Assembly (NCBI GenBank): GCA_900770635.1
Contig: CAAGLB010000078.1
Span: 1 to 64,000 of the forward strand
Source of the DNA: an uncultured Alistipes sp.
GTDB taxonomy: Bacteria > Bacteroidota > Bacteroidia > Bacteroidales > Rikenellaceae
Length of the DNA: 64,000 bases
Reading direction: 5' to 3'
Shown here in pieces: positions 1 to 7,532 of the stretch. Below the pieces are notes generated by a model. It was not told where the DNA came from and did no database searches. It saw nothing but the letters and a program-made list of their open reading frames with translations. Made by a program: the position numbers and the translations under genes. Position 1 is the stretch's first letter. Every line of letters begins with the position of its first letter.

Positions 1-327
1 GCTGTTGCGTCACGCGCAAGAAGAAAGAAGGTTTTGAAGCTTGCCAAGGGTAACTTTGGTTCAAGGGGAAACGTATGGACAGTTGCGAAAAATACTGTCG
101 AGAAGGGTTTGCAGTTTGCTTATGCACACCGTCGTGAGAAGAAGAGAAATTATCGTTCATTGTGGATCGTTCGTATCAACGCTGCGGTTCGTATGCACGG
201 TATGACTTATTCAGAGTTTATTGGCAAGATGAATACTAAGGGCATCGCCTTGAACCGTAAGGTTTTGGCTGACCTTGCACTCAACGAGCCAAAGGCATTT
301 GAGGCAATCGTTAATGCAGTTAAATAG
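1..327 (+). CDS. rplT: 50S ribosomal protein L20, 5' end outside the window
   Basis: L20 is a 23S rRNA-binding protein needed early in assembly of the large subunit. The reading frame is open from base 1 and reads AVASRARRKKVLKLAKGN, which matches the conserved N-terminal region of L20 from about residue 7; only about six residues are missing. Downstream the typical NVWTVAKNTVEKG and WIVRINAAVR segments follow, and the protein ends in a lysine after a family-typical length of about 115 residues. An internal TTG at 34 is not the start. In most bacteria the gene follows infC and rpmI, which would lie just left of the window. A hairpin terminator follows at once. Confidence 0.97.
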   Translation, partial: AVASRARRKKVLKLAKGNFGSRGNVWTVAKNTVEKGLQFAYAHRREKKRNYRSLWIVRINAAVRMHGMTYSEFIGKMNTKGIALNRKVLADLALNEPKAFEAIVNAVK

Positions 328-349
328 TCGCTTCCACTCTGGAAGTAAG

Positions 350-379
350 AATAGGGTGTCCCACAAGGACACCCTATTT
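350..379. terminator. Hairpin terminator after rplT
   Basis: A perfect 12-bp inverted repeat (350-361 with 367-378) with a 5-base loop and short T/A-rich flanks lies between the convergent rplT and rhodanese genes, so it can serve both strands. Confidence 0.8.
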
Positions 380-399
380 ACGTTAATGAGCAATAATCA

Positions 400-813
400 C
401 TACTCGGGCTGGGCGTATTGATGTATCACAGTAGCACTATCAATCTGGGCCAGCTCGCCCTCCCACGACAATATACCCTCGTCGAGCTCAACGACATTGT
501 TAAAGCCACAATCTATGAGGCGCTCGGCAGCAACCTTGCTACGTCGGCCACCACGACAATATATGGCAACAGGACGTGATTTGTCGAGCTGCAAGATCTC
601 AGCATCGAAACTCTCGCTATGAACGTCAATATTCTGAGCACCAGGGATATGTCCATCGATATACTCGCCCATAGTGCGAGCATCAACAAGTTGTACACTT
701 CGATCGGATATGAATGCGGCAAACGTCGGTGCGCTTACCGATTTATATGTTACCTCATTACGACACCCAACAACGAAGAATGCAGCAAACAATAGAAATA
801 GCATTTTCTTCAT
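400..813 (-). CDS. Rhodanese-domain lipoprotein
   Basis: Single-domain rhodanese (sulfurtransferase fold) exported as a lipoprotein. Residues 1-17 form a signal peptide ending in the lipobox VVGC (Cys17), so the protein is probably anchored facing the periplasm. The rhodanese domain spans about residues 25-120, with the family landmarks LVDART near residue 43, GHIPGAQNID near 54 and the active-site loop CRGGRRS with Cys86 as the persulfide-carrying residue. At 137 residues the length fits single-domain periplasmic rhodaneses. The true sulfur acceptor is unknown. It is a single-gene unit with its own promoter (839-869) and shares the terminator with rplT. Confidence 0.9.
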   Translation of the reverse strand: MKKMLFLLFAAFFVVGCRNEVTYKSVSAPTFAAFISDRSVQLVDARTMGEYIDGHIPGAQNIDVHSESFDAEILQLDKSRPVAIYCRGGRRSKVAAERLIDCGFNNVVELDEGILSWEGELAQIDSATVIHQYAQPE

Positions 814-838
814 AATAATTCATTTTATGTCCACATTG

Positions 839-869
839 CAAAGATATACACTTATTATTAATTTGCAAA
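839..869 (-). promoter_or_regulatory. Bacteroidota-type promoter for the rhodanese gene
   Basis: On the minus strand a TTTG -33 box (866-869) is 19 bases from TATCTTTG (839-846), matching the TTTG / TAnnTTTG consensus of the Bacteroidota primary sigma factor. The predicted start site is about 20 bases before the ATG. Confidence 0.75.
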
Positions 870-985
870 ATTTCTTAATAAAAAAAGCTATTTTTATTTA
901 ACCAATAATACATATTGAGCTGCTTTTATTGCAGCAATATACACATTACAACAACCATCCCACGCCAAGATAAAAGATAGAAATA

Positions 986-1016
986 TTGCAGACTTAATCC
1001 TTTTTTCGTATATTTG
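986..1016 (+). promoter_or_regulatory. Bacteroidota-type promoter for the beta-barrel protein gene
   Basis: TTG (986-988), a 20-base spacer, then TATATTTG (1009-1016); the ATG is 24 bases further on. Confidence 0.75.
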
Positions 1017-1039
1017 CATTATTCAATAGCCTGATAATT

Positions 1040-1672
1040 ATGCGAAAAGTCACAACATTGGTGCTCACAGCGCTATGCACATGCGCTACGGCGTGGGCAC
1101 AAGAGGAGATAGGAACCACAGAGCAGAGCACTCAGATGGCTCAGCAAAGTGGCATAACCGTTGAAAACAGCGACGTGCGAGGTGCTGAGTTCCGTCCACA
1201 CGAGGTAGACTTGTCGTGGGGAACAGCAACCACACCAATAATATTTAACACCTTCGTCAAGCTAATAACACTGGGCTTTGCCCACATCGACAATTTCTCG
1301 TACGGCGCACTCCACCTCAGCTACTTGTACTACCCAACGAAGCACTTAGGCATAGGTGCTACAATGAGCTATGAGCATGGTTTTCAGAATAAAGAGAACA
1401 ACAAATATGTCGCAAGCTACCACTATTGCAGCGCTATGGCCAACCTGAAACTATACTGGTTTAACTTCCCATACGTGGGCATGTATTCACGATTTGGGCT
1501 GGGCGCAACATTCGGATATGGAAGAACCGACAACGAGTATGAGATGCGATGGCTGCCCGCCTTTCAGCTAAGCATCGCCGGTGTCGAGGCCGGAGGCAAG
1601 CTGCGAGGATTCGTGGAGTATGGCGTCGGCACTATGGGCGTACTGCAATTCGGCCTAAGATATAAATTCTAA
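1040..1672 (+). CDS. Secreted beta-barrel-like outer membrane protein, function unknown
   Basis: Not a family I can name. Residues 1-20 are a clear Sec signal peptide ending ATAWA before QEE. After a polar stretch (about 21-55) the rest has alternating hydrophobic/polar segments rich in Tyr, Phe and Gly (for example YGALHLSYLYY and RFGLGATFGYG). It ends in LQFGLRYKF, a C-terminal aromatic strand of the type recognised by the BAM complex. This points to a small outer-membrane beta barrel of eight to ten strands. It is transcribed alone from the promoter at 986-1016 and ended by a strong hairpin at 1697-1732. The barrel call is inferred from strand pattern and C-terminus only. Confidence 0.7.
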   Translation: MRKVTTLVLTALCTCATAWAQEEIGTTEQSTQMAQQSGITVENSDVRGAEFRPHEVDLSWGTATTPIIFNTFVKLITLGFAHIDNFSYGALHLSYLYYPTKHLGIGATMSYEHGFQNKENNKYVASYHYCSAMANLKLYWFNFPYVGMYSRFGLGATFGYGRTDNEYEMRWLPAFQLSIAGVEAGGKLRGFVEYGVGTMGVLQFGLRYKF

Positions 1673-1696
1673 GCGAAGGAGAGAACCAATAAAGAG

Positions 1697-1732
1697 ATGT
1701 GCCCGCTCCTAATGATCAAGGAGCGGGCACAT
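1697..1732. terminator. Bidirectional hairpin terminator
   Basis: A perfect 13-bp GC-rich stem (1698-1710 with 1719-1731, extendable by one A-T pair) with an 8-base loop lies between convergent genes; an AT-rich tail follows on both sides. Confidence 0.85.
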
Positions 1733-1750
1733 ATAATATAAGGTGTGATA

Positions 1751-2452
1751 TTAGTCACGTGAGCTGCCACCAAAAATACGCAACAGGAACAAGAACAAAT
1801 TGATGAAATCGAGATATAGCGTCAAAGCGCCCAACAGGGCAAGCTTCTGGCCATTCTCATCTGCCGAGCCATACTCGTAGAAAATCTGTTTAAGCTTCTG
1901 AGTGTCCCACGCAATGAGGCCAACAAAGATGATTACGCCAGCATAGGTGATAATCCAGTAGAGCGTTGACGATGCCACGAAGATATTTACAATAGTGGCA
2001 ACAACCAAGCCTATAAGCATCATATACAACACGTTACCTATCTTCGACAGATCCATCTTAGTGACATATCCCACAAGGCTCATGGCGAAGAATGTGCCAG
2101 CAGTGACGAAGAATGTTGTGGCAATGGTGCCGAGGTCGAAAGCAAGGAATAGTGTCGAGAAAGTAACACCCGTAAGCACCGAGTAAAGGATGAATAGCAG
2201 TGTTGCAGAGCTCATAGACATGCGCATGACACGTGCTGAGAGCCATATAACGACGCCTAACTCAGCGAACATGCAAATCCACATAAACGATGGATTAGCA
2301 ACGAGATAAGACAAAAATGCCTGCGACTGCGACAAGAAATATGCAGTGATGCCTGTGAGTGTCAAGGCGGCTGCCATCTGCATATAGAGGCTCTTGAACA
2401 ACGATGAGATCATCGCCTCGGATTGTTGGTGTGTTGATACGTACTGTTCCAT
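1751..2452 (-). CDS. Bax inhibitor-1 / YccA family membrane protein
   Basis: Seven-transmembrane protein of the BI-1 (UPF0005) family. Homologues are thought to be pH-sensitive calcium leak channels, or to modulate membrane proteases such as FtsH in E. coli; the role in Bacteroidota is not established. The hydrophobic segments run from about residue 25 to the end. The family signature is visible in the last third (IAWDTQKLKQIFYEYG, then LYLDFINLFLFLLRIFGG), which supplies the conserved Asp residues of the pore. Its 233 residues are typical of the family. The gene lies downstream of tRNA-Arg on the same strand, separated by a hairpin at 2482-2511; it converges on the preceding gene. Confidence 0.93.
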   Translation of the reverse strand: MEQYVSTHQQSEAMISSLFKSLYMQMAAALTLTGITAYFLSQSQAFLSYLVANPSFMWICMFAELGVVIWLSARVMRMSMSSATLLFILYSVLTGVTFSTLFLAFDLGTIATTFFVTAGTFFAMSLVGYVTKMDLSKIGNVLYMMLIGLVVATIVNIFVASSTLYWIITYAGVIIFVGLIAWDTQKLKQIFYEYGSADENGQKLALLGALTLYLDFINLFLFLLRIFGGSSRD

Positions 2453-2481
2453 AAAATAAGATTTATTTTTATGCTAAACGC

Positions 2482-2511
2482 ACAAGGGGCAGCAGGTATT
2501 GTGCCCCTTGT
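2482..2511 (-). terminator. Hairpin downstream of tRNA-Arg
   Basis: A perfect 10-bp inverted repeat (2482-2491 with 2502-2511), GC-rich, with a 10-base loop. There is no immediate T run on the minus strand, so it may be a weak terminator or an attenuator between tRNA-Arg and the BI-1 gene. Confidence 0.5.
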
Positions 2512-2587
2512 ATATATTAAATAGGTAAAGCAGGCCAAGCGTATGCTCAAAAAAAATGCAACATTGTCGCCACCTTCTTCACAAAAG

Positions 2588-2659
2588 TAGCCCCTCCGAG
2601 ACTCGAACTCGGATCTAAGGTTTAGGAAACCTTCGTTCTATCCCTTGAACTAAAGAGCC
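2588..2659 (-). tRNA. tRNA-Arg (anticodon CCU)
   Basis: On the minus strand a full cloverleaf folds: acceptor arms pair (first pair G-U), D stem GTTC/GAAC, anticodon stem AAGGT/ACCTT with loop TTCCTAA (anticodon CCT) and T arm CCGAG/CTCGG. CCA is not encoded. 72 nt. Confidence 0.96.
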
Positions 2660-2669
2660 AATGATTATG

Positions 2670-2677
2670 CAAAGATA
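2670..2677 (-). promoter_or_regulatory. -7 box for tRNA-Arg
   Basis: TATCTTTG on the minus strand, 10 bases upstream of the mature tRNA 5' end. No clear -33 TTTG is seen. Confidence 0.6.
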
Positions 2678-2878
2678 TAAAAAAAATGTTATAATTCATA
2701 GTTTTTCCCTGCCAAATATTAATTAACCTAAAAAAGTGGACGAAATGAGTAGTATGGTGGAAAAATAAAACAAAATAATTATTTGCTAATCACAAACATA
2801 ACACATTGTTATTCTGGGCTATACAAATTATTTTGCAACTATAAACAAGTTTGAGCATGAGAAAATTGGTAGAATATT

Positions 2879-2908
2879 TTTGATAGTCGGCAAAAATTAG
2901 TAACTTTG
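2879..2908 (+). promoter_or_regulatory. Promoter for the acyl-CoA synthetase gene
   Basis: TTTG (2879-2882), an 18-base spacer and TAACTTTG (2901-2908). The ATG at 2948 leaves a leader of about 35 bases. The rest of 2660-2878 is AT-rich and holds nothing else I recognise. Confidence 0.65.
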
Positions 2909-2947
2909 CCCCGATTATTATTGACAAATCGACAAACAGTATAGTTT

Positions 2948-4645
2948 ATGTTGGAAAGAAATCTAATCAAGCTTTACGAGCAGAGCTTCCGCGAGAATCG
3001 TGAGATGGCTGCTCTTACCGATTACTTCAAGGGCGAGTCATTCTCATACTACGAGGTGGCTAAGGAGGTGGCTAAGATTCACCTCATGTTCAAGGAGATG
3101 GGCATCGAGCGTGGCGATAAGATTGCACTCATCGGCCGTAACAACACTCGTTGGTGCATCAGCTACATCGCAACAATCACCTATGGCGCAGTAATCGTTC
3201 CTATTCTTCAGGACTTTAATCCTAACGATGTTATCAATATCATCAACCACTCGGAGAGCCGCCTATTGTTCCTCGGCGACAACTTCTGGGACGACATCGA
3301 GGGCGACCAGATACCAATGATCGAGGCAGCATTCTCGCTCACCGACTTCCACGTCATCTACGAGCGTGAGGGCAGCAAGTACACCGAGTACATGAAGAAT
3401 ATGACCGTTCACTACCGTGAGGCATATCCTCGTGGCTTCACCAGCGACGACATCAAGTATCCCGAGATTCCTAACGATGCAATATGCTTGCTCAACTACA
3501 CATCGGGAACTACTGGCTCGTCGAAGGGTGTTATGCTCACAGTGAACAACCTCACAGGTAACGTCACTTTTGCAATGGACTTGATAGGCGCAAAGATTGG
3601 CGAGCCATACTTCCGCAAGGGTGGCCGCACACTCTCGTTCTTGCCTTTGGCACACGCCTATGGCTGTACCTTCGACTTCCTCACTCCATTGGCATGTGGC
3701 GCACACGTGACACTCCTTGGTCGTATCCCTTCGCCAAAGATCTTGGTTGAGGCTATGAAGCAGACACGTCCAACAATCGTATGCTCAGTGCCTCTCATCC
3801 TCGAGAAGATCTACCGCAAGAGCATCCTTCCAATGTTGGAGAAGGCGCCTATGAGCATCGCTATGCGTATTCCACTTATCAACACTGCTATCTACTCAAC
3901 CATACTCTCACGCCTTATGGAGCAGTTTGGTGGTTGTGTCGAGATCTTCATCGTTGGTGGTGCAGCGCTTAACGCCGAGACTGAGGACTTCTTGCGCAAG
4001 ATTAAGTTCCCTATCACCGTAGGTTACGGTATGACTGAGTGCGGTCCACTTATCAGCTTCGAGGATCCAGCAGCATTCAAGCCCGGCTCATGTGGCCGTG
4101 TGTTGCCAGGCAATCTCGAGGCACGTATATTGTCAAACGATCCTAAGAATGTTCCTGGCGAGTTGCTTATTCGTGGCGAGCATGTCATGAAGGGCTACTT
4201 CAAGAACGAGAGCGCAACATCTTCAGTTCTCGAGGGCGAGTGGTTGCATACAGGCGATATGTGTACTATGGACGAGGACGGCACACTATATATTCGTGGC
4301 CGTTGCAAGACAATGATCCTCTCAGGCTCGGGCCAGAACATCTACCCTGAGGAGATTGAGGAGCGCCTAAACAACCTATATATGGTTGCAGAGTCGCTTG
4401 TTATCGAGAACGGCGGTAAGCTCACAGCTCTTGTTGTACCTGACTACGAGCTTGCAAATGCCGAGCATGTTGACATGGAGCAGCTTCCTGAGATTATGAA
4501 TGCTAACCTTCAGCAGCTCAACACTATGGTTGCTTCATACGAGAAGGTTGCCAACATCGTGATCCACCGTGAGGAGTTTGTCAAGACTCCAAAGCGCAGT
4601 ATCAAGCGTTATCTCTATACTGCTGAGCGTTTGAACTTGCAGTAG
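2948..4645 (+). CDS. Long-chain fatty-acid--CoA ligase (AMP-forming)
   Basis: Adenylate-forming enzyme of the ANL superfamily, expected to activate long-chain fatty acids to acyl-CoA through an acyl-AMP intermediate at the inner face of the membrane. The P-loop-like motif YTSGTTGSSKG starts at residue 184, followed by GYGMTECGP (A5) near 359, WLHTGD (A7) near 434, the hinge region RGRCKTMI near 450, and a C-terminal lysine in PKRSIKRY that is expected to be the catalytic A10 lysine. At 565 residues it is near the usual length for FadD-type or long-chain acyl-CoA synthetases of Bacteroidota. It is a monocistronic unit with its own promoter and terminator. Chain-length preference cannot be read from sequence. 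Confidence 0.93.
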   Translation: MLERNLIKLYEQSFRENREMAALTDYFKGESFSYYEVAKEVAKIHLMFKEMGIERGDKIALIGRNNTRWCISYIATITYGAVIVPILQDFNPNDVINIINHSESRLLFLGDNFWDDIEGDQIPMIEAAFSLTDFHVIYEREGSKYTEYMKNMTVHYREAYPRGFTSDDIKYPEIPNDAICLLNYTSGTTGSSKGVMLTVNNLTGNVTFAMDLIGAKIGEPYFRKGGRTLSFLPLAHAYGCTFDFLTPLACGAHVTLLGRIPSPKILVEAMKQTRPTIVCSVPLILEKIYRKSILPMLEKAPMSIAMRIPLINTAIYSTILSRLMEQFGGCVEIFIVGGAALNAETEDFLRKIKFPITVGYGMTECGPLISFEDPAAFKPGSCGRVLPGNLEARILSNDPKNVPGELLIRGEHVMKGYFKNESATSSVLEGEWLHTGDMCTMDEDGTLYIRGRCKTMILSGSGQNIYPEEIEERLNNLYMVAESLVIENGGKLTALVVPDYELANAEHVDMEQLPEIMNANLQQLNTMVASYEKVANIVIHREEFVKTPKRSIKRYLYTAERLNLQ

Positions 4646-4666
4646 TCGACAGATAGTTCTATAACA

Positions 4667-4704
4667 AAAAACTCCGAATGGACAGTTAGTACATTCGGAG
4701 TTTT
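4667..4704 (+). terminator. Terminator after the acyl-CoA synthetase gene
   Basis: A 13-bp stem (4668-4680 with 4692-4704) with A-rich 5' and T-rich 3' sides, the form of a bidirectional intrinsic terminator. Confidence 0.85.
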
Positions 4705-4754
4705 ATTTTATTCGGCCCAACATCTCAGATGCGCCATAATATCAAGAAATTAAT

Positions 4755-4795
4755 TTTTGATTAGAAGGTAGCGGATATAACGCTCAGCAAAAATT
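4755..4795. repeat. Fragment of the dispersed two-hairpin element (copy F)
   Basis: About 41 bases similar to the left arm of the elements at 24793 and 46416: the shared words are TTAGAAGG, AACGCTC and GCAAAAAT with several substitutions. The rest of the element is absent. It directly abuts the decayed DUF3127 3' copy. Confidence 0.6.
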
Positions 4796-4798
4796 AAA

Positions 4799-4897
4799 AG
4801 GGCATGTCATCTATTACGCCCGCCCCTGCTGATTAGGCTGGTTGTGGCTCATCAACAAAAGGTGGCATGTCGGGCATTGGCGGTAGCTCACGCGACT
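4799..4897 (-). pseudogene. Decayed copy of the 3' end of the DUF3127 gene
   Basis: About 100 bases closely match the last 100 bases of the DUF3127 gene at 6353-6721 in the same orientation. In frame it reads PPMPDMPPFVDEPQPA, then a stop in place of the Tyr codon of the intact gene, then SAGAGVIDDMPF and the same terminal stop position. Nothing upstream of this tail is present, and a stop occurs a few codons before it, so it is a non-functional remnant. The copy and the intact gene flank the AraC gene and the small repeat-protein gene. Confidence 0.85.
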
Positions 4898-4915
4898 AAA
4901 ATAGTATAAAAATAT

Positions 4916-4953
4916 AAATAGGAGTTGTTCTCTCGGAGGAACAACTCCTATTT
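4916..4953 (-). terminator. Terminator of the AraC gene
   Basis: A perfect 15-bp stem (4916-4930 with 4939-4953), 8-base loop, AT tails on both sides; it lies 13 bases past the AraC stop codon. Confidence 0.85.
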
Positions 4954-4966
4954 TATTATATACTGC

Positions 4967-5845
4967 TCACAACACCTTACTTACAACATGTTGCTCACGG
5001 TAGGTTGCGGGCGAGACCCCGACTACCCTACTAAAGTACTTGCCGAAGCATGATTGCGACGGAAAATTGAGGCGATAGGCAATCTCCTTGATGCTTATGT
5101 TTGACGATAGTAGTTGCGATACTGCATCGAGTATAACATGCTTCTCTATCCACTCCATAGCACTCTTGCCACTCGTCTGCTTAACCACTCGTGATAGATG
5201 CTTAGGCGTAAGATTTAGTTTTTCAGCATAGAAGCCAAGCTCACGATGCTCTATATAGTTCTCCTCGACAAGCTTGATAAAAGATGTTGTAAGCTCCTCA
5301 TTGCGAGTGACTATGCTCTGCTTGGTGCCATGCATGAAGTATCCCAAGCCAAGGAAGAAGGCCTTGGTGAGAAGCTGCAAAATCTCAAGACGGTTGGGGT
5401 TACTCTCTGTGGGTATTAGGTTGCGACACATCGAAAGATAGCTCTCGAAGGCATCCTTAGCTCTATCCTGCAAAAGGACCTTTGGCGATGATGCCACGAT
5501 ATTGCCAAGCGAAAAGGTGTTGCCTATGCCCAAGCTCGATACAAACTCGTCGGACATAATAATATAGGTAGCCTGAAAATCGGGGCTAAGGTCTATAAGT
5601 TCGGTCATCTGCCCTGGCAGGACAATCATCATGCTATGGCGCTGCAAGTCGTATATTTGGGTATTTACACGCCCTTTGCCCACTCCTGATGTGCAATACA
5701 CTGCCACCACCAAAGGGTTGCGATATGGGTGGTTCGGAAGGATTGCAAACTTGGGATTATCGATAATAGCAAAGTAATCGTCGATAAGATAAGTAGAGAT
5801 ATTACTTTGACCTATAAATTGCTCTAAAAGTTTTGATAGTGTCAT
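4967..5845 (-). CDS. AraC-family transcription regulator
   Basis: The C-terminal third is a typical AraC double helix-turn-helix DNA-binding domain (about residues 195-285). Helices are visible in LGFYAEKLNLTPKHLSRVVK and in ISIKEIAYRLNFPSQSCFGKYF, followed by the conserved VSPATYRE. The N-terminal part (1-180) resembles the cupin-like ligand or dimerisation region of Bacteroidota AraC proteins (NHPYRNPLVVAVYCTSGVGKG). No transmembrane segment is seen, so it is a cytosolic one-component regulator. It is transcribed divergently from the small repeat-protein gene at 6044 across a 198-bp promoter region, which makes that gene a plausible target. Both sit between duplicated DUF3127 3' ends. Confidence 0.92.
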   Translation of the reverse strand: MTLSKLLEQFIGQSNISTYLIDDYFAIIDNPKFAILPNHPYRNPLVVAVYCTSGVGKGRVNTQIYDLQRHSMMIVLPGQMTELIDLSPDFQATYIIMSDEFVSSLGIGNTFSLGNIVASSPKVLLQDRAKDAFESYLSMCRNLIPTESNPNRLEILQLLTKAFFLGLGYFMHGTKQSIVTRNEELTTSFIKLVEENYIEHRELGFYAEKLNLTPKHLSRVVKQTSGKSAMEWIEKHVILDAVSQLLSSNISIKEIAYRLNFPSQSCFGKYFSRVVGVSPATYREQHVVSKVL

Positions 5846-5890
5846 TGTCGTAAATTTCGCATTTTATGGAACAATACTCCTTTCATTCCA

Positions 5891-5921
5891 CAAAGATATA
5901 GCCTTTAGAACTATTTTACAA
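5891..5921 (-). promoter_or_regulatory. Promoter for the AraC gene
   Basis: On the minus strand TTG (5919-5921), a 20-base spacer and TATCTTTG (5891-5898). Confidence 0.75.
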
Positions 5922-5986
5922 TATACGTGCGAACTTTACTCCAACCATTGAGCACTCTATCCCTTTATTCTACCCCAAATAAGCGG

Positions 5987-5994
5987 TACTTTTG
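5987..5994 (+). promoter_or_regulatory. -7 box for the small repeat-protein gene
   Basis: TACTTTTG fits TAnnTTTG and lies 49 bases before the ATG. The -33 region is poor, which would fit a promoter that needs an activator such as the divergent AraC protein (inference). Confidence 0.6.
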
Positions 5995-6043
5995 CACCGT
6001 GAAATTTGGTAACATTATATTATAATATTAAAAGCGTAGAATT

Positions 6044-6265
6044 ATGGCAACTAAAATTAAAGAGAAGATTGTAAAATCGTATGTAAACATTGAGTCGGGC
6101 GTTGTTGATGGCTATCAAGCTATTGAGAAGGGCGTTGTTGATGGCTATCAAGCCATTGAGAAGGGTGTTGTTGGAACCTACAAGAAGATTGAAACTGCTG
6201 CCGTAAACTTCGGCAATAGCCTTATCGAGGAGTACGACAAACAACATAAGCGAGAGGATAAGTAG
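6044..6265 (+). CDS. Small 11-residue-repeat amphipathic protein, function unknown
   Basis: A 73-residue protein made almost wholly of consecutive 11-residue units: KEKIVKSYVNI, ESGVVDGYQAI, EKGVVDGYQAI, EKGVVGTYKKI, ETAAVNFGNSL, then a charged tail. An 11-residue period suits a long amphipathic helix of the type found in synuclein, apolipoprotein and LEA proteins, which lie on membrane surfaces. There is no signal peptide or transmembrane segment. I recall similar small proteins with VVxxYKKIE motifs in gut Firmicutes, but cannot check this. The middle units are near-identical 33-base DNA repeats, so the array grew recently by tandem duplication. It is divergent from an AraC regulator and has its own promoter box and a strong terminator. 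Confidence 0.75.
   Translation: MATKIKEKIVKSYVNIESGVVDGYQAIEKGVVDGYQAIEKGVVGTYKKIETAAVNFGNSLIEEYDKQHKREDK
6089..6187 (+). repeat. Three tandem 33-base coding repeats
   Basis: Units 6089-6121, 6122-6154 and 6155-6187 each encode one 11-residue module. The first two differ at only a few bases; the third is more diverged. Confidence 0.9.
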
Positions 6266-6279
6266 GCCTCCGGATAAAT

Positions 6280-6334
6280 TATAGAGGTGGCGTATGGGCA
6301 AACTACAACGTTAGCACCATACGCCACCACTATA
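6280..6334. terminator. Bidirectional hairpin between convergent genes
   Basis: 18-bp stem with one mismatch (6280-6297 with 6317-6334) and a 19-base loop, between the small repeat-protein gene and the DUF3127 gene. Confidence 0.75.
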
Positions 6335-6352
6335 TATACAGTTGCTGCTTGT

Positions 6353-6721
6353 TTAGAAAGGCATATCGTCGATAACACCCGCCCCTGCTGAGTAGGCTGG
6401 CTGTGGCTCCTCAACAAAAGGTGGCATGTCGGGCATTGGTGGCACCTGCTGCGACTGCACAGGCTGAACACGCCATGCACGAACGTCGGTGTACCAACGG
6501 TCCTGATACTTGCGCGACTCGATGTCGAACGACACGGTATATAGCTCGCCAATGCGCAACGACGCTACATCCTGACCCTTATTCATAAACGTTACAGCTA
6601 TCTCCTTGCCATACTGCTTGTTTGGCTGCTCGAAGACTACCGTCTGACGCTCCCATGTGCCACGTGCCGACTGGCCAGTAACAGCAGGGAGAATCTCTAA
6701 TACTTTACCTTCAAATTCCAT
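6353..6721 (-). CDS. DUF3127 (OB-fold, single-strand-binding-like) protein
   Basis: Small protein of the Bacteroidota family DUF3127, thought from fold prediction to be an OB-fold relative of single-stranded DNA-binding proteins. The OB-like region covers residues 1-85 (EFEGKVLEILPAVTGQS, then the EIAVTFMNKGQDVASL strand pair and WYTDVRAWRV). It is followed by a flexible Pro/Gln-rich tail and the acidic-hydrophobic end VIDDMPF, which looks like the C-terminal protein-interaction tip of SSB proteins (family DDDIPF). The function is not proven. It is the last gene of the leftward hydrolase-murF-ddl-radical SAM cluster. A broken copy of its 3' end lies at 4799-4897. Confidence 0.85.
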   Translation of the reverse strand: MEFEGKVLEILPAVTGQSARGTWERQTVVFEQPNKQYGKEIAVTFMNKGQDVASLRIGELYTVSFDIESRKYQDRWYTDVRAWRVQPVQSQQVPPMPDMPPFVEEPQPAYSAGAGVIDDMPF

Positions 6722-6740
6722 CTCTATTTAAGTTTTAAAA

Positions 6741-7511
6741 TTATGCTACTGATACTGCAATACCCAATGCCTCTACCCTATCGGCAATCTTACGAAGCTC
6801 CTCCTTCTCGACCTTAGTGATAGTCTGGCAGGGGGTGTCACGGTCGAGCGAGTAGACCATAACCTGCTTAGGTTTAATCTCGGCGATGAGCTTTAGCCAT
6901 GCGTCGACCTCCTCGGGCGTTGTATTATCGACCTTATGACCGAGGTACTCGCCACGAAGGAACATCGTTTGCACGATAAGCTCGCCCTCGAACTCTTTCA
7001 TCATCTCAACCTGGCGTGCTACGGTATAGTTGCCCTGCGGCTTGTTCATAAGCTGAACGGTAGCATCGAATGCTGAGTCGAGCTTAAGAATGTTGTTATC
7101 GACACGGCGTAGCGCACGGCATACGTCCTCGCGGTGAATCTGCGTAGCATTCGAGAGTACCGACACCTTAGCCTGGGGGCAGTGCTTATCACGAAGTGCG
7201 ATAGTATCGTCGATGATACTTTCGAAGTCGGGGTGGAGCGTAGGCTCGCCATTACCCGCAAATGTGATTACATCGGGTGGTGTACCCTCAGCCACCATGC
7301 GACTTAGAGTCTCATCGAGCATGGCACGTACATCCTCACGATCATTAAATCTACGCTTGCCAGGGTGCTCGTCGTTCCAGCCACACTCACAATAGATGCA
7401 GTCGAAGCTACATAGCTTGCTCTCGATAGGTAGCAAGTTTACACCGAGCGAAAGACCCAAGCGGCGTGAGCGTATAGGGCCAAAGATAATATTATTGTAT
7501 AATGCTGTCAT
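6741..7511 (-). CDS. Radical SAM protein of the COG0731 type
   Basis: The cluster-binding motif CSFDCIYC (CxxxCxxC) lies near residues 33-40, after IRSRRLGLSLGVNLLP, an arrangement typical of COG0731 radical SAM proteins. A glycine-rich SAM-binding stretch FAGNGEPTLHPDF follows near 85, then SVLSNATQIHRED and GELIVQTMFLRGEY. The protein should bind a 4Fe-4S cluster and cleave S-adenosylmethionine to make a 5'-deoxyadenosyl radical; the substrate is unknown. Relatives include the tRNA-wyosine enzyme TYW1, but this short bacterial form lacks the flavodoxin domain. It is 21 bases downstream of ddl and 19 bases upstream of the DUF3127 gene, so it is probably part of the same transcript. Confidence 0.9.
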   Translation of the reverse strand: MTALYNNIIFGPIRSRRLGLSLGVNLLPIESKLCSFDCIYCECGWNDEHPGKRRFNDREDVRAMLDETLSRMVAEGTPPDVITFAGNGEPTLHPDFESIIDDTIALRDKHCPQAKVSVLSNATQIHREDVCRALRRVDNNILKLDSAFDATVQLMNKPQGNYTVARQVEMMKEFEGELIVQTMFLRGEYLGHKVDNTTPEEVDAWLKLIAEIKPKQVMVYSLDRDTPCQTITKVEKEELRKIADRVEALGIAVSVA

Positions 7512-7532
7512 TGTTTTAGGTTGTTAAAGAGG

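Noticed and set aside
4646..4966. Search for a small gene in the gap before the AraC gene
   Set aside because: Only a repeat fragment, the broken DUF3127 tail and two terminators are present.
6089..6187. Direct repeats considered as a CRISPR array
   Set aside because: Units are contiguous with no spacers and are in frame in a protein; no CRISPR array is seen anywhere in the window.
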